A DNA stretch of 5,909 nucleotides from Neptuniibacter sp. (GTDB taxonomy: Bacteria; Pseudomonadota; Gammaproteobacteria; Pseudomonadales; Balneatricaceae). Positions 1-4,957 of this stretch are shown in pieces. The stretch is taken from positions 1 through 5,909 of the forward strand of contig JASBRM010000281.1 in assembly GCA_030149405.1 (NCBI GenBank). Reading direction: 5' to 3'. A program made the translations under genes and the position numbers. The first letter of the stretch is position 1; each line of letters starts with the position of its first letter. The notes below the pieces were generated by a model that searched no databases, was not told where the DNA came from, and was given only the letters and a program-made list of their open reading frames with translations.

Positions 1-807
1 CGCATAACCTAACTGCCGGTAGGTATGTTTAACGGCCATGCCTATATCCCATTTTTGTTTACCCATATTAGGGTAACCGTTTGCGCCAAGCTTATATCTG
101 TCTTGATCGCTCTTCTGTATTAACCAATCAATTTCAGACCGCATTGCCATTACAGCATCCACTTCTTCAGCTTCCATTCCTTTGAATGCCAGAGCAGCGT
201 TGGTGTAATGATGAGTTTTATCTCGCATGCGACCACCGAAGGCAGAAGTCAGATACATAGCAGGAAGGCTGTCTATCTCCACTCCGATTGGATGGTATTG
301 AAATACTGCAACAGTGGAAACGTTATCCAGCTTCGTACTGTCGTAAGCTACTTGCCAGCTTTCACGGTGATAAGGACCAAACATAACCACCATGTCGTTC
401 AAAGCAAGGCCATAACCGTCAATCTTGTAAGAATACTCACGATCGTATGGCACACGCATCATGACATCAGCGATTTTCTTTAAATTAAGCTGATTGTCTT
501 CACCCTTATCGAGGTAATGACCTTTCCAGACATTGTTACGTAGATCATCTTCAAGATTTTCGTCCGGAGTAATCCAGTGCGGTCTGAATTCAAGTCCCAA
601 ACCTTTAGCAATAGCCTTGCCTACATCAACGTCTATTCCAGCAGGCTTGCCATCCTGCATGAATGAGTATGGAGGGAAATCGCGATAAAAACCGATTCGG
701 ATATAACCACTATCTATAACGTCGTCGTAATAACGAGCTTGCGCCAGGCTGCTGAGCAGGCTGGCGCAAGTAATAAGAACGACTTTAGAAGATAAAGTCT
801 TATTCAT
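1..807 (-). CDS. Quinoprotein dehydrogenase-associated substrate-binding protein (MoxJ/XoxJ-like), 3' end cut by window edge
   Basis: This is a periplasmic protein of the extracellular solute-binding (SBP_bac_3) fold, in the subgroup that accompanies PQQ alcohol and methanol dehydrogenases. Reading from the ATG at 807, 269 codons stay open to position 1 with no stop. Residues 1-24 form a signal peptide with probable cleavage LAQA|RYY. Residues 36-48 (IRIGFYRDFPPYS) and 57-71 (GIDVDVGKAIAKGLG) are the typical first strand and helix of the fold. The stretch around DENLEDDLRNNVWKGHYLD and the later ADVMMRVPYD are, as I recall, characteristic of the MoxJ-type subgroup. The visible end (WDIGMAVKHTYRQLGYA) resembles the family C-terminus, so little is probably missing. 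The start overlaps the last 8 bases of the cytochrome c550 gene and has no clear Shine-Dalgarno, suggesting translational coupling. No ABC permease or ATPase is visible, so import is doubtful. MoxJ homologues are linked to methanol dehydrogenase maturation or function; the exact role here is inferred. Confidence 0.88.
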   Translation of the reverse strand, partial: MNKTLSSKVVLITCASLLSSLAQARYYDDVIDSGYIRIGFYRDFPPYSFMQDGKPAGIDVDVGKAIAKGLGLEFRPHWITPDENLEDDLRNNVWKGHYLDKGEDNQLNLKKIADVMMRVPYDREYSYKIDGYGLALNDMVVMFGPYHRESWQVAYDSTKLDNVSTVAVFQYHPIGVEIDSLPAMYLTSAFGGRMRDKTHHYTNAALAFKGMEAEEVDAVMAMRSEIDWLIQKSDQDRYKLGANGYPNMGKQKWDIGMAVKHTYRQLGYA

Positions 808-1246
808 CTGTAGCACGAGTCTCCAGGTATGCACGGATTGCCCATAGTGCTTCCTGACTCAGGTGCTCCGCCATTTTAGGCATGTATACACGACCATCAC
901 GTACAGCACCATTTACAACACGGTATTTGTACCATTCATCACCATCGATACCTGGCTCAAGGTAACGCAGGTCTGGTGCGATACCACCAGAGATTGCGTC
1001 CAGACCGTGGCAACGTGCGCAGTTCTGCGTGTAAGCTGAAGAACCAATCTTCACTGCCAGATCGCGATTCTCATAATCTTCTGTGTATGGGTTCTCATCC
1101 AACCACTCTTCACCGAGAGGCTTAAGGCCAGTTGTGTCAATTGTCTGAGGTGTCACGTCACCGTGCGCCAGAACCTGACCAGAAATAACAGCAGTCAACA
1201 TGCCCGCTGTAGTAAGACCCAAAAGTTTCTTGTTAATAGACATCAT
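800..1246 (-). CDS. pedF: Cytochrome c550 (PedF/ExaB type), electron acceptor of the PQQ alcohol dehydrogenase
   Basis: This 148-residue monohaem c-type cytochrome should act in the periplasm, taking electrons from the PQQ alcohol dehydrogenase. Residues 1-27 are a signal peptide ending VLA|HGD. The mature N-terminus (HGDVTPQ, then GLKPLGEEW) fits the PedF family. The haem motif is CARCH (C76, C79, H80). The axial methionine is probably M122 in VYMPKM, with M125 as an alternative. The C-terminal helix (SQEALWAIRAYLETRA) is the usual class I cytochrome c helix that packs on the haem. Two adjacent ATGs exist (1246 and 1243); GTGGTGA just upstream is a weak ribosome binding site and does not decide between them. 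The gene is divergent from exaA across a 475-base region and is followed, with an 8-base overlap, by the MoxJ-like gene. The two should be co-transcribed. Confidence 0.93.
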   Translation of the reverse strand: MMSINKKLLGLTTAGMLTAVISGQVLAHGDVTPQTIDTTGLKPLGEEWLDENPYTEDYENRDLAVKIGSSAYTQNCARCHGLDAISGGIAPDLRYLEPGIDGDEWYKYRVVNGAVRDGRVYMPKMAEHLSQEALWAIRAYLETRATDE

Positions 1247-1288
1247 TTATCACCACTTAGTTTTTATACTGTATCTGAAAGCGTTGAC

Positions 1289-1312
1289 TCAGTTTTAAAC
1301 TTTGAAAACTGA
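1289..1312. promoter_or_regulatory. 8-bp perfect inverted repeat upstream of pedF, candidate operator
   Basis: TCAGTTTT (1289-1296) and AAAACTGA (1305-1312) are perfect reverse complements separated by 8 bases. The arm centres are 16 bases apart, about one and a half helical turns. The element lies 43-66 bases upstream of the pedF start, where a regulator of the minus-strand promoter would bind. It could also be a chance repeat in AT-rich DNA. There is no run of T after either arm, so a terminator is unlikely. Confidence 0.3.
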
Positions 1313-1551
1313 ATACTGACTTAAGAGATCTTTTGACCTTCTATAGATCCGCTTACAGACAGTCTGTACAGCCAGAGCCCACCCACTCCGATATCAATCC
1401 CTATATGATATTGCGAGTGCAAAATACGCCAGAATTGTACTTTGGATTCCAAAAACTACTCCCTTGGTACCAATTAGCCGCCAAAGCAGCACCAAAGTAC
1501 TTAAAATCCAAAAAATAACTAATACCCAAGCACTAGATCTTAAAGATTACT

Positions 1552-1583
1552 ACGGGTTTTTACCCTAATACTCACGGGATTAG
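1552..1583. promoter_or_regulatory. Clustered ACGGG direct repeats and CTAAT/ATTAG inverted repeat upstream of exaA
   Basis: ACGGG occurs at 1552-1556 and 1574-1578, 22 bases apart and so nearly on the same helix face. Between and after them, CTAAT (1565-1569) and ATTAG (1579-1583) form an inverted repeat, and GGGTTTTTACCC (1554-1565) is a further small palindrome. The cluster lies about 140-170 bases before the exaA start, upstream of any likely core promoter. That position suits an activator such as the LuxR-type regulator encoded at the other end of the window. Binding is inferred from position and symmetry only. Confidence 0.3.
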
Positions 1584-1695
1584 TTCCTTTCAAACTATGC
1601 ATTTCACCCTGCTATGCAAGGACCAATTCCGTTGTGGCAACAAGCGCTATAGACCGAGAATAAACTTCAGCGGTAGCAAAGCCGCATTATTAAGA

Positions 1696-1713
1696 ACCTC
1701 CTAACAATAGGGT
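1696..1713 (+). promoter_or_regulatory. exaA ribosome binding site with an upstream anti-Shine-Dalgarno-like CCTCCT
   Basis: The only Shine-Dalgarno-like sequence before exaA is TAGGG (1708-1712), 9 bases from the ATG at 1722. Just upstream the transcript carries CCTCCT (1697-1702), which resembles the 16S rRNA anti-Shine-Dalgarno itself. CCTA (1700-1703) can pair with TAGG (1708-1711) over a 4-base loop, ACAA, with one extra U-G pair possible. This short hairpin would partly hide the ribosome binding site. The stem is short, so an effect on translation is only a possibility. Confidence 0.35.
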
Positions 1714-1721
1714 CTATAAAC

Positions 1722-3551
1722 ATGACAAAAAAAATAAACAAACTGGGTCTGAAGCCACTGTGCGCTGCTATCGGCCTCAGCCTGGTAGCCGGTTCCGCAC
1801 TGGCTAAGCCTGTCACTTGGGATGACATTAAGAACGACGCTAACACGCCTGAAGACGTACTGGGTTACGGTATCGGCCCTAAAGCACAGCGCTGGAGTGA
1901 TCTGAACGAAATTAATGCTAATAACGTAAGCAAACTGACTCCAGCCTGGTCCTTTTCTTTCGGCGACGAGAAACAACGTGGCCAGGAAACTCAGGCTCTT
2001 GTACATGACGGCATCATCTATGTAACAGCATCTTATTCCCGAATGTTTGCGCTGGATGCTAAGACTGGCAAGAGAATCTGGTCATATTCTTACCGCCTTC
2101 CAGAAGACATTCGCCCATGTTGTGACGTAGTCAACCGTGGTGCAGCAATCTTTGGCGACCTGGTTTACTTTGGTACTCTGGACGCTGCAATCGTAGCGCT
2201 GGACAAAAAAACGGGGAAGCGCGTTTGGAAGAAGAAATTCGCTGACCACACAGAAGGCTACACCATGACGGGTGCACCTACGATCATCAAAGATCAGAAA
2301 ACTGGCAAAGTCATGCTGATCCACGGATCTTCTGGAGATGAGTTCGGTGTTGTAGGTAAACTATTCGCTCGTGATCCTATGACAGGTGAAGAGATCTGGA
2401 TGCGTCCGTTCGTTGAAGGTCACTATGGTACTCTTAACGGTAAGAAGAGCACACCAACAGGAGATCCAAAAGCGCCATCATGGCCGGATGATCCTGACTC
2501 CCCTACGGGTAAAGTTGAAGCATGGAGCCACGGCGGTGGTGCACCATGGCAGTCAGCAAGTTTCGACGTAGAAACCAACACTATTATTGTAGGTGCGGGT
2601 AACCCTGCACCATGGAACGGCTGGGCGCGTACTGCACCAGGTGGTGACCCAGCGGACTACGATAGCCTGTACACTTCTGGCCAGGTTGCTGTAGACCCAT
2701 CAACGGGTGAAGTTAAATGGTTCTACCAGCACACGCCTAACGATGCCTGGGACTTCTCCGGTAACAACGAACTGGTTCTGTTCGAATATCAGGATGGTGG
2801 TAAAACGGTTAAAGCAACAGCTCACGCTGATCGTAACGGCTTTTTCTACGTTGTTGATCGTAAAAACGGTGACTTCATCCGTGGCTTCCCATTCGTAGAT
2901 AACATCACATGGGCAACTCATATCGATCCTAAGACTGGCCGTCCAGTTGAAGTAGAAGGTCAGCGTCCACCAGCCCCAGAACCAGGCAAGAAAAAAGGTA
3001 AGTCCATCGAAGTATCCCCTCCATTCCTGGGCGGTAAGAACTGGAACCCAATGGCGTACAGCCAGGACACTGGTCTGTTCTATCTGGGCGCTAATAACTG
3101 GAAAGAAGACTATTGGACTGAAGAAGTGCACTACAAGCGTGGCGCTGCTTACCTAGGTCAGGGCTTCCGTATCAAGAAAATGTACGATGACCACGTAGGT
3201 GTTCTTCGTGCGGTAGATCCAAAAACCGGAAAGATCGTTTGGTCTCATAAAGAGAAACTGCCTCTATGGTCTGGTGTACTCGCTACCAAAGGTAACCTGG
3301 TATTCACAGGTACGGGTGACGGTTACTTCAAAGCATTCGATGCAAAAACAGGTAAAGAGCTTTGGAAGTTCCAGACGGGTTCCGGCATTGTATCTTCTCC
3401 AATCACCTGGGAAGAAGATGGTGAGCAGTACATAGGCCTGGCTAGCGGCTACGGTGGTGCAGTACCACTATGGGGCGGCGACATGGCTGACCTGACTAAG
3501 CCTGTATCGCAGGGTGGTTCTTTCTGGGTATTCAAACTACCTAAGCACTAA
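1722..3551 (+). CDS. exaA: PQQ-dependent alcohol (ethanol) dehydrogenase, calcium-type quinoprotein
   Basis: This 609-residue periplasmic quinoprotein should oxidise primary alcohols to aldehydes and pass electrons to cytochrome c550. Residues 1-28 are a signal peptide ending ALA|KPV. The rest is the eight-bladed PQQ propeller, with blade-docking motifs of the AxDxxTGkxxW type at about 110-120, 159-169, 217-226, 324-333, 497-507 and 538-548. The vicinal cysteines of the PQQ disulfide ring are C133-C134 (IRPCCDVV). By comparison with MxaF, probable metal ligands are E207 (SSGDEFGV) and N294 (GAGNPAPWN), the catalytic base is D344 (NDAWDFSG), the PQQ-stacking Trp is W276 and the PQQ-contacting Arg is R371. 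S346 lies where lanthanide-dependent XoxF and PedH enzymes have Asp, which indicates calcium use. The length is normal for the family. Codons are strongly biased (mostly CTG Leu and CGT Arg), consistent with high expression. Substrate range cannot be read from the sequence; ethanol-type is inferred from the neighbours. Confidence 0.95.
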   Translation: MTKKINKLGLKPLCAAIGLSLVAGSALAKPVTWDDIKNDANTPEDVLGYGIGPKAQRWSDLNEINANNVSKLTPAWSFSFGDEKQRGQETQALVHDGIIYVTASYSRMFALDAKTGKRIWSYSYRLPEDIRPCCDVVNRGAAIFGDLVYFGTLDAAIVALDKKTGKRVWKKKFADHTEGYTMTGAPTIIKDQKTGKVMLIHGSSGDEFGVVGKLFARDPMTGEEIWMRPFVEGHYGTLNGKKSTPTGDPKAPSWPDDPDSPTGKVEAWSHGGGAPWQSASFDVETNTIIVGAGNPAPWNGWARTAPGGDPADYDSLYTSGQVAVDPSTGEVKWFYQHTPNDAWDFSGNNELVLFEYQDGGKTVKATAHADRNGFFYVVDRKNGDFIRGFPFVDNITWATHIDPKTGRPVEVEGQRPPAPEPGKKKGKSIEVSPPFLGGKNWNPMAYSQDTGLFYLGANNWKEDYWTEEVHYKRGAAYLGQGFRIKKMYDDHVGVLRAVDPKTGKIVWSHKEKLPLWSGVLATKGNLVFTGTGDGYFKAFDAKTGKELWKFQTGSGIVSSPITWEEDGEQYIGLASGYGGAVPLWGGDMADLTKPVSQGGSFWVFKLPKH

Positions 3552-3576
3552 TCAGCATTGCTGAATGAGTAGGCCC

Positions 3577-3615
3577 AACCCGCATTTAGGCATTGCTTAA
3601 ATGCGGGTTTTTATT
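3577..3615 (+). terminator. Intrinsic terminator after exaA
   Basis: AACCCGCATTTA (3577-3588) pairs perfectly with TAAATGCGGGTT (3598-3609), giving a 12-bp stem with a 9-base loop. A T-rich tail (TTTTTATT, 3608-3615) follows. It begins 25 bases after the exaA stop. Its tail ends right where the ribosome binding site of the next gene starts, so it separates the heavily expressed dehydrogenase from the pentapeptide-repeat gene. Some read-through may feed that gene. Confidence 0.9.
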
Positions 3616-3620
3616 AGGAG
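3616..3620 (+). promoter_or_regulatory. Ribosome binding site that fixes the start of the pentapeptide-repeat gene
   Basis: AGGAG lies 5 bases before the ATG at 3626. The frame also contains an ATG at 3593, but that codon sits in the terminator loop, has no ribosome binding site and would place extra residues before a clean signal peptide. The 3626 start is therefore chosen. Confidence 0.85.
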
Positions 3621-3625
3621 TCGAT

Positions 3626-4264
3626 ATGAAAAAGCAATTAATACTCGCATCCGCACTATTGGCCTTAAATGCCCATGCTGATGATTTGGTCATCAACGGA
3701 TGTGTCATTCAACCAGATACAAAGTGTGTTAACACTGATCTGAGCGGGGCGAATTTGATGCACGCTGATCTAAGCGGTGCAGACTTAACAGGTGCCAACC
3801 TTTCTGGTGCAGATCTACGCCACGCCAAATTAGCTAATGCCAAAATGGAAAAAGCTAATCTTCAGGGTGCAAATTTTGCGCGAGCAGATATGCGCCATGC
3901 TTCTGTACGTGGTTCAAAACTACAAAACGCAAATCTTGAAGCAATTAATGGCTGGGCGCTGTTTGGTCAAGGGGCAAATTTCCATAAAGCAAACATGCAT
4001 GGTGCGAACCTGAACTTTGCTCGTTTCAGTGGTGCAAAAATGCAGGAAGCCAATCTTCAGGCGGCAAACTTAGAAATTGCCTGGATGACTAAGGTGGATC
4101 TGACTGGAGCAAATCTAAAAAATGCCAACATTCAGGAAGCAAAACTGAATGCCGCAAATCTGGAAAATGCAGATTTCACTGGTGTACGGAAACACTACGC
4201 GACTTTCCAGGCCGCATTTATGGAAGGATGTAAAAACTGCCCATTCGGATGGTCAAAAAACTAA
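3626..4264 (+). CDS. Exported pentapeptide-repeat protein with paired cysteines at both ends
   Basis: This 212-residue protein has a signal peptide at residues 1-18 (LNAHA|DD), so it is probably periplasmic. Most of the mature part is pentapeptide repeats of the A(N/D)LxX type, in two blocks: about 36-105 (for example DLSGADLTGANLSGADL) and about 117-185. They are separated by a non-repeat stretch, INGWALFGQG, at about 107-116. Such repeats build a right-handed square beta-helix. C26 and C34 precede the first block, and C202 and C205 (CKNC) follow the last, so disulfides could cap both helix ends. A pentapeptide-repeat gene next to the PQQ dehydrogenase is also, as I recall, present in Pseudomonas. 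Its function is unknown to me; a scaffold or partner for the dehydrogenase is only a guess. Gyrase protection, known for cytoplasmic Qnr proteins, is unlikely for an exported protein. No independent promoter is evident. Confidence 0.88.
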   Translation: MKKQLILASALLALNAHADDLVINGCVIQPDTKCVNTDLSGANLMHADLSGADLTGANLSGADLRHAKLANAKMEKANLQGANFARADMRHASVRGSKLQNANLEAINGWALFGQGANFHKANMHGANLNFARFSGAKMQEANLQAANLEIAWMTKVDLTGANLKNANIQEAKLNAANLENADFTGVRKHYATFQAAFMEGCKNCPFGWSKN

Positions 4265-4267
4265 TAC

Positions 4268-4298
4268 AAAAAAGGGCTCCCACCCAGAGCCCTCTTTT
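4268..4298. terminator. Bidirectional intrinsic terminator between convergent genes
   Basis: AGGGCTC (4273-4279) and GAGCCCT (4287-4293) form a perfect 7-bp, GC-rich stem with a 7-base loop. On the plus strand CTTTT follows, and on the minus strand a run of six T (complement of 4268-4273) follows. The hairpin can therefore end both the pentapeptide-repeat transcript and the kinase-regulator transcript coming from the right. Confidence 0.88.
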
Positions 4299-4318
4299 AA
4301 TTAGGTAACAGATCCAGG

Positions 4319-4957
4319 TTATTCAACTCCTACTTTCACCAACCCGGTTTCAATTGCCAGATGAACAAGCTCTGCCGTGGAAGTCATATTGAGTTTGCTC
4401 TTAAGAATCGCGGTATAGTTAGAAACGGTTTTATTACTGATACACAACTCTTCAGAAATTTCCTTAACACTGAGACCGCGGGCCAACATCACAAAAATCT
4501 CAAATTCCCGATGAGTCATGTCTCGCAATCGCTTATCTTTTTGCTCAGGACGACTGACCGCAAGACGCATAGCAAGCTCATGTTCAACGTAGAGCTGGCC
4601 TGTAGCTACTTTCTTTACTGCTTCGATTAATATTTCCGGCGTGCAACTTTTAGTAATATAACCTCTGGCTCCGGTATTTAATGCCTGAGTCACCACAGGC
4701 ACTTCGTCGTACATACTGAAGAACAGCACATTTACTTCTGGAAAGCGCTGAAGAATACGCCTGGAAGCCTCAATACCGCTGATTCCAGACATATTTACAT
4801 CCATTATTATGACTTCTGGTGCAGCGTCCTGGCACATACTGAATGCCTGATCACCATTACCCGCCTCTCGCACTACACAGGGTGACAGCATCGTTGATAG
4901 CAAACTAGCATATCCCTGCCTTACGACCGCATGATCATCAACAATTAAGATATTCAT
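4319..4957 (-). CDS. NarL/FixJ (LuxR-type) response regulator, probable regulator of the alcohol oxidation genes
   Basis: This 212-residue two-component DNA-binding regulator has the normal length for the NarL/FixJ family. The receiver domain spans about 1-120, with acidic pair D7-D8, phospho-acceptor D53 (IIMDVNMSG), conserved S81 and K103 (GYITKS). The LuxR-type helix-turn-helix spans about 147-205, with MTHREFEIFVMLARGLS, then VKEISEELCIS and the recognition helix around NKTVSNYTAIL. The start at 4957 overlaps the kinase stop as ATGA. A good ribosome binding site, GGGAG, lies at 4969-4965, 7 bases upstream. The partner is the overlapping kinase. By position and family it corresponds to ExaE of P. 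aeruginosa or PedR2 of P. putida, which control the dehydrogenase genes. Its target here, probably the 1247-1721 region, is inferred. Confidence 0.92.
   Translation of the reverse strand: MNILIVDDHAVVRQGYASLLSTMLSPCVVREAGNGDQAFSMCQDAAPEVIIMDVNMSGISGIEASRRILQRFPEVNVLFFSMYDEVPVVTQALNTGARGYITKSCTPEILIEAVKKVATGQLYVEHELAMRLAVSRPEQKDKRLRDMTHREFEIFVMLARGLSVKEISEELCISNKTVSNYTAILKSKLNMTSTAELVHLAIETGLVKVGVE

Larger units (their letters stand above)
1247..1721. other. Divergent intergenic control region between pedF and exaA
   Basis: This 475-base stretch separates two divergent genes whose products work together, so it should hold both promoters and their activator sites. It is visibly more AT-rich than the flanking genes. 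On the pedF side, the minus-strand TATAAA at 1268-1263 is a possible -10, but its leader would be very short and no good -35 is seen. On the exaA side, TTGTGG (1632-1637) and GAGAAT (1656-1661) with an 18-base spacer are a poor match to sigma-70. Weak core promoters would fit activator dependence, as known for exaA-type genes. Repeats are listed separately. A 61-codon open frame at 1333-1518 begins with TTG and is not supported as a gene. No tRNA or recognisable riboswitch was seen. Confidence 0.7.

Noticed and set aside
208..483. A plus-strand open frame of 91 codons at the left end (and a similar one at 4361-4630).
   Set aside because: Both are antisense to well-supported genes (the MoxJ-like protein and the response regulator) and resemble no known family.
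1333..1518. A 61-codon open frame on the plus strand within the divergent intergenic region, with a basic C-terminal end.
   Set aside because: It starts with TTG, has no convincing ribosome binding site, shows no signal peptide or known motif, and does not carry the Glu-Tyr pattern of PqqA. A frame of this length is not surprising in 475 bases read six ways. Conservation in relatives would reopen the question.
1670..1685. Small hairpin GCGGT/GCCGC upstream of exaA as a possible attenuator.
   Set aside because: The stem is only five pairs including one G-U, and ATTATT is a poor terminator tail.
1701..2006. Open frames antisense to or out of phase with exaA (also 2082-2324, 2386-2571, 2700-3131 and 2707-2898).
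   Set aside because: They lie wholly or mostly over a clear, full-length, codon-biased dehydrogenase gene and show no recognisable domains.
3552..3597. Repeated word GCATTGCT (3555-3562 and 3590-3597) and a small palindrome after the exaA stop.
   Set aside because: An 8-base repeat at this distance is likely chance, and one copy is simply the terminator loop.
3593..3625. An upstream in-frame ATG that would add 11 residues to the pentapeptide-repeat protein.
   Set aside because: It lies inside the terminator loop and stem, has no ribosome binding site, and would bury the signal peptide start. AGGAG before 3626 favours the later start.
3731..4180. Short-period DNA repetition that could suggest a tandem repeat array or CRISPR.
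   Set aside because: The 15-base periodicity is explained by the pentapeptide repeats of the encoded protein; units are degenerate and there are no spacers.
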